Positions 40,614-49,679 are shown, numbered from the stretch's first letter. The stretch: DNA of 52,554 nucleotides from Paenibacillus sp. A3 (GCF_001399685.1 NZ_JTHN01000069.1:1-52554), one strand, 5' to 3'. Numbers and translations are program-made. The notes: a model not told the origin generated them from the letters alone.

Positions 40614-42062
40614 TCATCTTTGCTGATTGTATTGATCAAGCAATCTTCGCTGTAGATCAAAGAAGGCTAGTTTGTTGGATAGAACCGTCATTTTGGGATG
40701 GCCTTGCCTCACTTTTTTTAACAGAAACCCGGCTTCCGCTATTTTCCCGGAGTGAACCAATAAATCAGCCTTTAGGACATCGGCTTTCCATGCAAGAATG
40801 TCGCGGTCCGCAGTCACGGTCCCCCGGTAAGTTCCAAAGCCTTCAACAGCTGCTCCAATGTGTCCTTCGGCCTCTTGAAGCAACAACCGTGCTTTTCTCA
40901 TCTGTATTTCCGCGAGCGCATAACGGGCATCGGGAAAGTCAGGATGGAGCTTCAACGCCTTGCGGCAGCATTCTTCGGCCTGCTCCCATTCGTTGCGCGA
41001 TGCCAGTATTCGGGTCATCAGCATGTAAACTTCTGGCATTCTTCCAAATTTGGGATTGGCACGGGCATGCTCCTCGGATTTTCTCAGATAGTCCAAAGCG
41101 TTGTCGTAATCTCCCAGGGACATCGTCTCTCTCCCCAAAAAATACCACCAGCCCGAATTTTCGGGCTCTTCTTGCGTCATCAGACGAAGGAGATGGATAT
41201 TGCGGTTAAACTTATCTTTATCCTCTTTAACAAAGGCTTCGTAGCCGTCGTGGAACACTCTGATTTTAGTCGGTTTATGCAAAACATTGGAAGTAAATAT
41301 TCCTTCTTCCTGCGTAGCGATTTGTTCATGGATTCGGCCGCTGTAATAAAGTCCCCGTTGGGCCGGGAATAAACGGGGTACGGAATAATCGCATACCTCC
41401 GTACCATTTACTTGATTGATCAATCCGACATGCAGCACCGGGATAATATGGCCTAAACCAGAGTAAAGCGCTGCAGCCGTTCGAATATTTGCCTGATCTT
41501 CGGGATGAAGCCACTCGTCCGCATCCAGCCAAAACACCCAATCGGAGGTGACATGGGCAAGTGCCTCATTGCGCAATTGCGAAAAACTATCGTTCCATAC
41601 CGTTTGATGAACTTTAACGGTTGGGTAATCCGTTAGGATCGACAACGTTTGATCGATCGAACCGGAATCTACAACAACGATCTCGTCAAACACCCCAATG
41701 ATGCTATCAAGGCAGCGCTTAATGCAGCGCTCTTCATTTTTGACAATAATAGCTGCCGATACGCTAACCGGTTTTGTTTGCAGCAAATCGACGATATCCT
41801 GTCTCACACCCCCTATAGGGGTTTTCTCCAGTTCTTGATACGCTGATGGCATCCAAGTTGCCTCGGGGTCCAAAAGATGCGCCCTCTCAAACATAAGGCG
41901 TGCCATTTCACCGTTCTGTTGATGCAATAACGCCTCTCCCAATAGAACCCACCCTTGCCCGTCTATGGGAAATAAACGGACGTGCTCGATGGCATGGGCT
42001 TCCGCTTCTTGATATCGTTGTTGTTTTAACAAATGAGTTATCATCTCATGACGCGGATGCAT
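40614..42062 (-). CDS. GT2-family glycosyltransferase with TPR repeats
   Basis: Cytoplasmic protein of 482 residues. Residues 1-75 are TPR-like (HLLKQQRYQEAEAHAIEHV, LLGEALLHQQNGEMARLMFE). Residues about 98-310 are a family 2 glycosyltransferase of the SunS/WaaE-like branch: SAAIIVKNEERCIKRCLDSI, EIVVVDSGSIDQT, FSQLRNEALAHV and the metal-binding DVD-type motif FWLDADEWL. The C-terminal 170 residues carry further TPRs (WWYFLGRETMSLGDYDNALD, EWEQAEECCRKALKLHPDFP). TPR-GT2 proteins often modify repetitive surface proteins. GGAAGG lies eight bases before the ATG. Candidate acceptors are the flanking surface proteins; donor sugar unknown. Confidence 0.9.
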   Translation of the reverse strand: MHPRHEMITHLLKQQRYQEAEAHAIEHVRLFPIDGQGWVLLGEALLHQQNGEMARLMFERAHLLDPEATWMPSAYQELEKTPIGGVRQDIVDLLQTKPVSVSAAIIVKNEERCIKRCLDSIIGVFDEIVVVDSGSIDQTLSILTDYPTVKVHQTVWNDSFSQLRNEALAHVTSDWVFWLDADEWLHPEDQANIRTAAALYSGLGHIIPVLHVGLINQVNGTEVCDYSVPRLFPAQRGLYYSGRIHEQIATQEEGIFTSNVLHKPTKIRVFHDGYEAFVKEDKDKFNRNIHLLRLMTQEEPENSGWWYFLGRETMSLGDYDNALDYLRKSEEHARANPKFGRMPEVYMLMTRILASRNEWEQAEECCRKALKLHPDFPDARYALAEIQMRKARLLLQEAEGHIGAAVEGFGTYRGTVTADRDILAWKADVLKADLLVHSGKIAEAGFLLKKVRQGHPKMTVLSNKLAFFDLQRRLLDQYNQQR

Positions 42063-42080
42063 AGAACCGACCTTCCTGCT

Positions 42081-42116
42081 TCAAAAATATATCGGCCAAC
42101 CGTCCGATTGGCCGAT
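42081..42116 (-). terminator. Hairpin between the repeat protein and the glycosyltransferase
   Basis: On the minus strand, ATCGGCCAA and TTGGCCGAT (42091-42116) form a 9-bp perfect stem with an 8-base loop, followed by ATATTTTTG. The tail is interrupted, so it may be a partial terminator that lowers expression of the downstream glycosyltransferase and SLH genes. Confidence 0.65.
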
Positions 42117-42136
42117 TTCGTTCAGTTATAAAATGT

Positions 42137-45100
42137 TTAATGTTGAGCGTTGATCGTTACTGTGTTGGCTACATATCCGCTGTACCCATCCGTTGCGTGG
42201 ATGACGATTTGGGTCGTTTCCTGAGCAGTCCCTGACAACAGCAACAGCGTTCCGCTTATCGAAGCGCTGAGCGTGTTTGACCACGGATACGTCGAGCCGT
42301 AAACATACGTCAATACGTCCTGATTCGCATCGATAAAGTAGTTCCTCAAGTCGATTTGCGTCAATCCGCCCGTCAAGGAAACGGCCGGCTGAGACAATGC
42401 TTGGGGAGCTATGTTTTGGCTGCTGCTCCCTATGCTCACCGTATTGGATACGTACGTGCCGTGTCCGTCTGTCGCATGCACGATTACATAACCCGGCTCT
42501 TGCGCCATCCCCGACAGCAGCAGCATCGTTCCGCTTATCGAGGCGCTCAGCGTGCTAGACCATGGATATTTCCAGCCGTAGTAGAACGTGAGCTCGTCGT
42601 GATCTGTATCCTTAAAATAGTTTCTCAAGTCAACCTGCGTCAGTACACCGGACAATGAAACCGCAGGTTGCGACAATGCCTTAGGTGCAAAGTTTAAGCT
42701 GAAGCTTTCTTCCGCTGATGCTCCGTGCGTATCGGTCGCCTTTACCCGGAACGTCGCCGGTGCCGTCGGCGTGCCGCCCAAATACAGCATGTTGTTGGCG
42801 ATGCTCGCCGACATTCCACTGCCGGCCGACGGCGCTTCGGTTATCGCGTAGCTCAGTCCGTCCCCGTTTGCATCATAGAATATGTTCCCTAACTGGATGG
42901 CGCTGGAGGCGAATGCCCCGCTGTTCGGGTCGTACGTGACCAGATTGTGGCTCGACCAGCTTTTCGGTGCGAAGTTCAACACTTCCGTCAGGTCCGCATA
43001 CAGCCCGCTCGGGTCTGTCGCCCGTACCGTAAACGAATCGTCCGTTCGCGTCGGATTTCCACTTAAATGCACCAAGCTTCCGCTTACGATGCTTGCTGAA
43101 AACCCTTGCGGCTGTCTCACGATCGAGTACGTCAACGGATCCGTATTCGAGAAGTACGCTCCCGCGTCCATGTCGTTGTTCACAAAGCGGCTTCCCGCCG
43201 GATCCCACGTCGTATACATCAGACCGCCGCTCGGGAGCACTTGCGGAATGCCCCCGGTCGGCTGCACGCTTACCGTATTGTTCGCATACGTGCCATGTCC
43301 GTCCGTTGCTCGCACGATCACATAGGTCGGTTCCTGCGCCATCCCTGACAGCAGCAGCAGCGTTCCGCTTATTGAGGCGCTCAACGTGCTCGACCACGGA
43401 TATGTCCAGCCATAATGGAATGTCAACTCGTCCTGATCTGCATCGTTAAAATAGTTTCTCAGGTCAACCTGCGTCAGCACACCGGATAAAGATACCGCTG
43501 GTTGCGACAACGCCTTGGGCGCAAAATTCAGGCCGAAGCTTCCTTCCGTAGATGCACCGTGCGCATCCGTCGCCTTTACCCGGAACGTCGCCGGTGCTGT
43601 CGGCGTGCCGCCCAAATACAGCATGCCGCCGCTGAGGCCCGCCGTCATCCCGCTGCTTAAGGATGGTGCCTGTACCATTGAATAACTCAGCCAATCCCCG
43701 TTCGCATCATAGAATACACTTCCCAAGTTGATAGCGCCGGTTACGAACGCTCCGCTGTTCGGGTCAAATGTTACCAGATTGTGACTCGACCAACTCTGCG
43801 GCGCGAAGTTCAATACTTCCGTCAAATCCGCGTACAGCCCGCTCGGGTCCGTCGCCCGCACCGTAAACGAATCGTCCGTGCGCGTCGGATTTCCACTTAA
43901 ATGCACCAAGCTTCCGCTCACGATGCTCGCCGAGAACCCCTGCGGTTGCCTCACAATCGAGTACGTTAACGGATCCGTATCCGAGAAGTACATCCCTGCA
44001 TCCGCATCGTTGTTCACAAACCGCTGCCCCGCCGGGTCCCACGTCGTGTACACGATGCCGCCGCTCGGCAGCACTTGCGGGATGCCGCCTGTCTGCTGCA
44101 CGCTTACCGTATTGCTCACGTTCGTGCCATGTCCGTCCGTTGCCTGTACGATCACGTAGACCGGCTCCTGAGCCATTCCCGACAGCAGCAGCATCGTTCC
44201 GCTTATCGAGGCGCTCAGCGTGCTTGACCACGGATATTTCCAACCATAGGAGAACGTTAGCTCATCGTGATCCGCGTCGCTAAAGTAGTTTCTCAAGTCA
44301 ACCTGCGTCAACGTACCGGACAATGAAACCGCAGGTTGCGACAACGCCTTAGGCGCAAAGTTTAAGCTGAAGCTCTCTTCCCCTGATGCCTCGTGCGTAT
44401 CGCTCGCCTTCACCCGGAACGTCGTCGACGACATCGGTGTCCCGCCCAGATACAGCATGCTGCCGTTGAGGCTCACCGTCAGCCCGCTACTTACGCTTGG
44501 CGCTTGTACCATCGAATACTTCAGTTCATCCCAGTTTGCGTCGTAGAAGATGCTTCCCAAGTTGATCGCGCTGGTCACAAAAGCTCCGCTGTTCGGGTCG
44601 TACGTGACCAGATTGTGGCTCGACAAGCTTTGCGGTGCAAAGTTCAGCACTTCCGTCACATCTGCGTACAGCCCGCTCGGATCCGTCGCCCGCACCGTAA
44701 ACGAATCGTCCGTGCGCGTCGGATTTCCACTTAAATGCACCAAGCTTCCGCTTACGATGCTTGCTGAAAACCCTTGCGGCTGTCTCACGATCGAGTAGGT
44801 CAACGGATCCGTATCCGAGAAGTATGCTCCCGCGTCCATGTCATTGTTCACAAACCGCTGCCCCGCCGGGTCCCACGTCGTGAACACCATGCCGCCGCTC
44901 GGCAATACTTGCGGTACTCCGCTGGTCTGTAGCACGCTCACCGTATTGCTCACATACGTGCCGTGTCCGTCCGTTGCTCGCACGATCACATAGGTCGGTT
45001 CCTGCGCCATCCCTGACAGCAGCAGCAGCGTTCCGCTTATCGTGGCGCTCAGCGTGCTTGACCACGGATATGTCCAGCCATAATGGAACGTCAACTCGTC

Positions 45101-46822
45101 CTGATCTGCATCGTTAAAATAGTTTCTCAGGTCAACCTGCGTCAGCACACCGGATAAAGATACGGCTGGTTGCGACAACGCCTTGGGCGCAAAATTCAGG
45201 CCGAAGCTTCCTTCCGTAGATGCACCGTGCGCATCCGTCGCCTTTACCCGGAACGTCGCCGGTGCTGTCGGCGTGCCGCCCAAATACAGCATGCCGCCGC
45301 TGAGGCCCGCCGTCATCCCGCTGCTTAAGGATGGTGCCTGTACCATTGAATAACTCAGCCAATCCCCGTTCGCATCATAGAATACACTTCCCAAGTTGAT
45401 AGCGCCGGTTACGAACGCTCCGCTGTTCGGGTCGTACGTGACCAGATTGTGGCTCGACATGCTCTCCGGCGCGAAGTTCAGCACTTCCGTCAGGTCCGCA
45501 TACAGCCCGCTAGGGTCCGTCGCCCGCACCGTAAACGAATCATCCGTGCGCGTTGGATTTCCACTTAAATGCACCAAGCTTCCGCTTACGATGCTTGCTG
45601 AAAACCCTTGCGGCTGTCTCACGATCGAGTACGTCAACGGATCCGTATCCGAGAAGTACATCCCCGCATCCGCATCGTTGTTCACAAAGCGCTGCCCCGC
45701 CGGGTCCCACGTCGTGAACACCATGCCGCCGCTCGGCAATACTTGCGGAACTCCGCCGGTCTGTAGCACACTCACCGTATTGCTCACATACGTGCCGTGT
45801 CCGTCCGTTGCTCGCACGATCACATAGGTCGGTTCCTGCGCCATCCCTGACAGCAGCAGCAGCGTTCCGCTTATCGTGGCGCTCAGCGTCCTTGACCACG
45901 GATATGTCCAGCCATAATGGAACGTCAACTCGTCCTGATCCGCATCGATAAAGTAATTTCTTAGGTCAACCTGCGTTAGTACGCCGGACAATGAAACTGC
46001 TGGTTGCGACAACGCCTCAGGCACAAAGTTGAGCCTAAAGCTCTCTTCCGCCGAGGCTCCGTGCGTATCCGTTGCCTTAACACGGAACGTCGTCGGTGCC
46101 GTCGGCGTGCCTCCCAGATACAGCATGCTGCCGCTCAGGCTCGCCGTCATCCCGCTGCTTACCGACGGTGCTTCTGCCACCGAATACTTCAGTTCATCCC
46201 CGTTCGCATCCCGGAACGTGCCCCAAAGGTTTATGGCACCGGAAACAAATGTACCGCTGTTCGGGTTGTACGTTACCACATTGTGGCTCGACAAGCTCTC
46301 CGGAGCAAAGTTCAACACGGCCGTCACATCCGCATACAACCCGCTAGGGTCCGTCGCCCGCACCGTAAACGAATCGCTCGACCATATCGGATTCCCGCTC
46401 AAATGCACTAAGCTACCGCTCACGATGCTCACCGAAAACCCTTGCGGCTGTCTCACGATTGAATACGTCAACGGATCCGTATCCGAGAAGTACGCCCCTG
46501 CATCCGCATCGTTATTCACATACCGCTGCCCCTTCGGCTCCCACGTCGTATAGATCATACCGCCGCTCGGCAACACCAATGGCGGGCCGGACAACTCGCT
46601 CAGTTTCATTTTATTTAGTTGATAGGAAATATTTGGATTATAAACGGGATAATGATACTTTTCCAAGCTGTCATATACCGACTCTTCTTTTACTACTCTC
46701 TTTTCACTCCCTGTGAGCTCGATAGAGCCTGCATTGACATACGGTGCAAACTGAGGGTATAAAACCATGGTGGCTTGCAGTATCCTTAAAAGCTTCTGAT
46801 ATTGATTTTCTCGAGTCAACAT
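42137..46822 (-). CDS. Giant tandem-repeat protein with cadherin/Ig-like domains, no signal peptide
   Basis: Protein of 1,561 residues. Residues 1-82 are unique and mainly helical (LTRENQYQKLLRILQATMVL) with no signal peptide or anchor. The rest is five 278-residue units, each of three beta-sandwich domains that resemble He_PIG/dystroglycan cadherin-like modules: A (SDTDPLTYSIVRQPQGFS), B (FRVKATDTHGASAEESF) and C (TQVDLRNYFxDADQDELTF), plus a sixteenth C-type domain at the end. No SLH, LPXTG or lipobox. The start is ambiguous: ATG 46822, GTG 46828 and TTG 46819 share one AAGGTG site. An in-frame stop lies 33 bases upstream of the GTG, so no signal peptide is hidden there. Export route unknown; a mother-cell-made spore surface protein would also lack a signal peptide. 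Confidence 0.85.
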   Translation of the reverse strand: MLTRENQYQKLLRILQATMVLYPQFAPYVNAGSIELTGSEKRVVKEESVYDSLEKYHYPVYNPNISYQLNKMKLSELSGPPLVLPSGGMIYTTWEPKGQRYVNNDADAGAYFSDTDPLTYSIVRQPQGFSVSIVSGSLVHLSGNPIWSSDSFTVRATDPSGLYADVTAVLNFAPESLSSHNVVTYNPNSGTFVSGAINLWGTFRDANGDELKYSVAEAPSVSSGMTASLSGSMLYLGGTPTAPTTFRVKATDTHGASAEESFRLNFVPEALSQPAVSLSGVLTQVDLRNYFIDADQDELTFHYGWTYPWSRTLSATISGTLLLLSGMAQEPTYVIVRATDGHGTYVSNTVSVLQTGGVPQVLPSGGMVFTTWDPAGQRFVNNDADAGMYFSDTDPLTYSIVRQPQGFSASIVSGSLVHLSGNPTRTDDSFTVRATDPSGLYADLTEVLNFAPESMSSHNLVTYDPNSGAFVTGAINLGSVFYDANGDWLSYSMVQAPSLSSGMTAGLSGGMLYLGGTPTAPATFRVKATDAHGASTEGSFGLNFAPKALSQPAVSLSGVLTQVDLRNYFNDADQDELTFHYGWTYPWSSTLSATISGTLLLLSGMAQEPTYVIVRATDGHGTYVSNTVSVLQTSGVPQVLPSGGMVFTTWDPAGQRFVNNDMDAGAYFSDTDPLTYSIVRQPQGFSASIVSGSLVHLSGNPTRTDDSFTVRATDPSGLYADVTEVLNFAPQSLSSHNLVTYDPNSGAFVTSAINLGSIFYDANWDELKYSMVQAPSVSSGLTVSLNGSMLYLGGTPMSSTTFRVKASDTHEASGEESFSLNFAPKALSQPAVSLSGTLTQVDLRNYFSDADHDELTFSYGWKYPWSSTLSASISGTMLLLSGMAQEPVYVIVQATDGHGTNVSNTVSVQQTGGIPQVLPSGGIVYTTWDPAGQRFVNNDADAGMYFSDTDPLTYSIVRQPQGFSASIVSGSLVHLSGNPTRTDDSFTVRATDPSGLYADLTEVLNFAPQSWSSHNLVTFDPNSGAFVTGAINLGSVFYDANGDWLSYSMVQAPSLSSGMTAGLSGGMLYLGGTPTAPATFRVKATDAHGASTEGSFGLNFAPKALSQPAVSLSGVLTQVDLRNYFNDADQDELTFHYGWTYPWSSTLSASISGTLLLLSGMAQEPTYVIVRATDGHGTYANNTVSVQPTGGIPQVLPSGGLMYTTWDPAGSRFVNNDMDAGAYFSNTDPLTYSIVRQPQGFSASIVSGSLVHLSGNPTRTDDSFTVRATDPSGLYADLTEVLNFAPKSWSSHNLVTYDPNSGAFASSAIQLGNIFYDANGDGLSYAITEAPSAGSGMSASIANNMLYLGGTPTAPATFRVKATDTHGASAEESFSLNFAPKALSQPAVSLSGVLTQVDLRNYFKDTDHDELTFYYGWKYPWSSTLSASISGTMLLLSGMAQEPGYVIVHATDGHGTYVSNTVSIGSSSQNIAPQALSQPAVSLTGGLTQIDLRNYFIDANQDVLTYVYGSTYPWSNTLSASISGTLLLLSGTAQETTQIVIHATDGYSGYVANTVTINAQH
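42407..46576 (-). repeat. Five tandem 834-bp coding repeats
   Basis: Unit starts, set at the VLPSGG codons, fall at 46576, 45742, 44908, 44074 and 43240 on the minus strand: exactly 834 bases apart each time, so no indel has been fixed in any unit. Units 2 and 4 share about 270 identical bases (43497-43767 with 45165-45435). Collapse or mis-assembly is a risk here. Confidence 0.93.
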
Positions 46823-47006
46823 GCTCACCTTGTTTCTTATATTTTTGAAATGAAATACTCAACATCCATTCAATCAAAAAATCTAGTAATTTTCTCCTGT
46901 ATATATCGACAAAATAATACCATTTTATTAGACTTTTGCACTATAACAAATTGCTTTTTCGTATCAAAATGCCTTTCTCTTTTCACCCTCCTCCCCTCCC
47001 AAGGTA

Positions 47007-47015
47007 TGGTATAAT
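47007..47015 (+). promoter_or_regulatory. Extended -10 promoter of the DUF2161 gene
   Basis: TGGTATAAT: a perfect TATAAT (47010-47015) with TG one base upstream. No -35 box is recognisable at the expected distance. Start predicted near 47022, 37 bases before the TTG start codon. The rest of 46829-47006 is AT-rich and holds the divergent promoter of the repeat-protein gene, which I could not resolve. Confidence 0.55.
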
Positions 47016-47058
47016 TACACTACCCTATCACCGCAAGCAAAAAAGGAGGCACGACCCC

Positions 47059-47838
47059 TTGGCAATCAAAAGTGAAACGGAGCTGTACGCCCCCGTTAAA
47101 GCCTACTTGGAGCAGCTCGGTTACACGGTGCGCGGCGAGGTGCGGCATTGCGATCTGGTCGCCATTCGCGGGGAAGAGCCTCCGGTCATCGTCGAATTGA
47201 AGAAAAGCTTCTCGATCCCGCTCCTGCTGCAAGCGATCGACCGTCTGAAGATCAGCCGTTTCGTGTACGTCGCTTTCGAGCGGCCGGCCAAAGGACGCGC
47301 GCCGCACGGCGCCAGCTGGCCGGAGCTTCGCAGACTGTGCGGCATGCTCGGCCTCGGCATGATCGCCGTGCAATTCTATAAAACGCGCAAACCGCGGGTT
47401 GAGGTCGAATGTCATCCGCCGGACGGGTCCGGGCTCGCGATGCCGCTTAAAATGCCCAGACATAACAAATATGCAGCCGGCAAGCTGATGCAGGAGTTTC
47501 AGGAACGCCGAGCCGATTATAACGTCGGCGGCAGCACCAAGCGAAAGCTCGTCACCGCTTACCGCGAAAAGTCGCTTCATCTCGCATCGCTGCTGTACAC
47601 CCATGGCCCCATGAGCCCCAAACAGCTGCGCGACCTGACAGGCAATGCCCAGGCCGCAGGCATGCTCCAAAAAAACGTATACCTTTGGTTCGAACGCGTA
47701 GCCCGCGGCGTATACAAGCTCACCCCGCAGGGAGAAGCGGAGCTGCAAACTTTTGCTCATGTCGTAGAGGCTTACTTGCCTGTCGCTGAGGCGGATACCG
47801 TCGATGCTTCGCAAGTCCCTGTCCTGCAAAATGCATAA
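47059..47838 (+). CDS. DUF2161 protein, PD-(D/E)xK nuclease-like fold
   Basis: Protein of 259 residues starting at the TTG at 47059, chosen because GGAGG lies nine bases upstream and the conserved domain begins right there (AIKSETELYAPVKAYLEQLG); the longer ATG-started ORF from 46936 crosses the promoter. The N-terminal domain matches DUF2161: GYTVRGEVRHCDLVAI, then VIVELKKSFSIPLLLQA, supplying Asp32, Glu46 and Lys48 of a PD-(D/E)xK-type site. C-terminal residues about 175-245 look like a winged helix (MSPKQLRDLTGNAQAAGML, then WFERVARGVYKLT). No restriction-modification or repair genes are adjacent. Biological role unknown. Confidence 0.85.
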   Translation: MAIKSETELYAPVKAYLEQLGYTVRGEVRHCDLVAIRGEEPPVIVELKKSFSIPLLLQAIDRLKISRFVYVAFERPAKGRAPHGASWPELRRLCGMLGLGMIAVQFYKTRKPRVEVECHPPDGSGLAMPLKMPRHNKYAAGKLMQEFQERRADYNVGGSTKRKLVTAYREKSLHLASLLYTHGPMSPKQLRDLTGNAQAAGMLQKNVYLWFERVARGVYKLTPQGEAELQTFAHVVEAYLPVAEADTVDASQVPVLQNA

Positions 47839-47898
47839 ATCCTTCGGGCAGCGGGTATGTATAGAGTGATAGACTACCGTGCAGAAAGGACGTGCGCC

Positions 47899-48669
47899 AT
47901 GAAACCGTTCGTTCGGGCTCTCTTCGCGTTATGTCTTGCTATGCTTGCGTCGACATTGTCACTCTTCCCCCCTGCCCTATCATCGCCCGCGCAGGCCGCT
48001 TCTTCCATTCGCATCCCCGTGCTCAACTACCACAGCATTACCGTCGATCCCGGCAACCGGGCCACCATCGCCCCGGACAAATTCGAAGAGCAGATGCGCT
48101 ACTTGGCTGACGAAGGCTACACGACGCTCACGCTCCAGCAATTCACCGCTATCCTCGAAGGCAAAGAAAAACCGCCGGAAAAACCGATCCTGCTCACGTT
48201 TGACGACGGCTATGCGGACAACTACGAACACGCTTATCCGCTGCTCAAAAAGTTGAATTTTCATGCTACCTTATTTATGGTCCCCGGGTTTGTAGACGAC
48301 GGTTATTATTTGGATTGGGAGCAGGTCAAAGCCATGAAGGAGGCGGGTTGGGACATTCAGCCTCACAGTATGACCCACCCGCACTTGCCGAAGCTGAATG
48401 CCAAGAAGCAAGCGTATGAAATTACCGAATCCAGGCGGCTGATCGAGGAACAGCTCGGCACGACGGCTGATATTTTTTGTTATCCGTATGGCGAGTCCAA
48501 CCGGACAACCTTGAAATTGTTAAAAGAAAATAAATTCCGGTATGCATTCACCATCGATCAGGGGTGGGCGTCGTCCGATCAGGACCCGCTCAAGCTGAAA
48601 CGGCTGTTCGTCAACGGAGAAGCATCGATGAAAGCATGGAAACGGCTGCTGGAGCCGCCAAAATCTTGA
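47899..48669 (+). CDS. Secreted polysaccharide deacetylase (NodB domain)
   Basis: Protein of 256 residues. Signal peptide ALFALCLAMLASTLSLFPPA with cleavage near AQA-A. The NodB domain has motif 1 LLTFDDGYADNYEHAYPLLK (Asp pair), motif 2 IQPHSMTHPHL (metal His x4 spacing), motif 3 FCYPYGESN and a late Asp/His region. It starts with the IPVLNYHSIT segment typical of PgaB/IcaB-like and YadE-like enzymes. Likely removes acetyl groups from a cell-wall or exopolysaccharide sugar. AAAGGA lies eight bases before the chosen ATG. 60 bases after the DUF2161 gene; co-transcription is possible but the functions are unrelated. Confidence 0.9.
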   Translation: MKPFVRALFALCLAMLASTLSLFPPALSSPAQAASSIRIPVLNYHSITVDPGNRATIAPDKFEEQMRYLADEGYTTLTLQQFTAILEGKEKPPEKPILLTFDDGYADNYEHAYPLLKKLNFHATLFMVPGFVDDGYYLDWEQVKAMKEAGWDIQPHSMTHPHLPKLNAKKQAYEITESRRLIEEQLGTTADIFCYPYGESNRTTLKLLKENKFRYAFTIDQGWASSDQDPLKLKRLFVNGEASMKAWKRLLEPPKS

Positions 48670-48694
48670 CTTCCCCTCCGTAATCGGGAAACAT

Positions 48695-48740
48695 AAAGGG
48701 ACCGAAGCGCCCCCTTGAACGGAGATGGCTTTGGTCCCTT
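48695..48740. terminator. Bidirectional terminator between convergent genes
   Basis: AAGGGACC-G-AAGC and GCTTT-GGTCCCTT pair over about 12 bases around a 20-base loop (48696-48740). It sits between the deacetylase stop (48669) and the flavoprotein stop (48756). Confidence 0.7.
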
Positions 48741-48755
48741 ATCCTGCGGTGCAAC

Positions 48756-49679
48756 TTAAACGAAGACCGCGGTATTCGTTTTCCTCTTCAAAAGCTCTTT
48801 ATGAATCCAAATCGCCGCCTGCGAGCCCTCGCCCATCGCGATCGTGACCTGTTCCGAATGCACTCCGATATCTCCGGCCGCCCAGACACCGGGAACGTTC
48901 GTCATCTTGGTGCGCGGATCGGTGACGATATGACGGTTCTCTAGCCGCTCGATGCCAAGCGACGCCATCCATCCGGTATGCACTTGGTTGCCGCCGAAAG
49001 CGATAAAGCCGCGCTCTCCCTCGATCGTCCGGCCATCCGACAAGCGTACGCCGTCGAACCGGGCATCCGGCCCTCCGAGCACCTCGGCGATTTCCGCTTC
49101 AACATGCGGTATGCCCGCTTCCATCAGCTTGTCCGCATGCCCGCTGCCTACCGCTTGCCGCTCATGATTAACGTAAACAATCCGATCGGTCCAATAACGC
49201 AGAGCAAGCGCCATTCCTGCTCCCGTATCGCCCGATCCCATCACGACGGTACGCTTCCCGCTGACCTCATAGCCGTCACAGTCGGGGCACACGTAAACGC
49301 TGATCCCAAGGCGTTCTTCCAGCCCGGGTAAAGGCGGGAAACGGTCCAGTACGCCGGTTGCCGCAAGCAGCGTCTCGGTGTGGACGGCCCCGCCCCCATC
49401 GGCAAGCGCAATCTGAAAGCCGCAACCGTTCCTTGCAGCTGCCACCGCCTCATCGCGGCGAAATTCCACCCCGAGCCGCTCGGCATGCTGCCGTCCGAGA
49501 TTGCGGAGCTCTTGGCCGGAGACTCCATCGGGCCACCCCAGCACATTATGGTAGCTGCGGCACAGCGTTGAGCGCCCTCGCCCTTTGTCGATCACCAGCA
49601 CGCGATGCCGATACCGTCCAAGCTGAATGGCCGCCTGCAAGCCGGCAATGCCCCCTCCGACGACGATGCAATCGTACAT
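48756..49679 (-). CDS. Thioredoxin-reductase-like FAD-dependent oxidoreductase
   Basis: Flavoprotein of 307 residues from the ATG at 49679 (MYDCIVVGGGIAGLQAAIQL, Rossmann FAD site). The redox motif is VCPDCDGYE, a CxxC in the thioredoxin-reductase position, followed by the NAD(P) site VMGSGDTGAGMAL and the C-terminal FAD motif GVWAAGDIGVHSEQVTIAMG. Length equals that of TrxB, but the substitutions and the isolated location suggest a TrxB-like paralogue acting on another disulfide or small substrate. GAAGGGG precedes the start. Confidence 0.88.
   Translation of the reverse strand: MYDCIVVGGGIAGLQAAIQLGRYRHRVLVIDKGRGRSTLCRSYHNVLGWPDGVSGQELRNLGRQHAERLGVEFRRDEAVAAARNGCGFQIALADGGGAVHTETLLAATGVLDRFPPLPGLEERLGISVYVCPDCDGYEVSGKRTVVMGSGDTGAGMALALRYWTDRIVYVNHERQAVGSGHADKLMEAGIPHVEAEIAEVLGGPDARFDGVRLSDGRTIEGERGFIAFGGNQVHTGWMASLGIERLENRHIVTDPRTKMTNVPGVWAAGDIGVHSEQVTIAMGEGSQAAIWIHKELLKRKTNTAVFV

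Noticed and set aside
42407..46576. CRISPR-like or satellite array
   Set aside because: Units are 834 bases, coding, in frame and without spacers; this is a protein repeat.
46705..46890. Short leader ORF starting at a TTG after AGGAG upstream of the giant repeat gene
   Set aside because: It overlaps the real coding region in another frame and shows no conserved peptide; it also does not encode a signal peptide in frame with the gene.
46936..47058. N-terminal extension of the DUF2161 protein from an upstream ATG
   Set aside because: It would run through the TATAAT promoter and the GGAGG ribosome site, and the conserved domain starts at the TTG.
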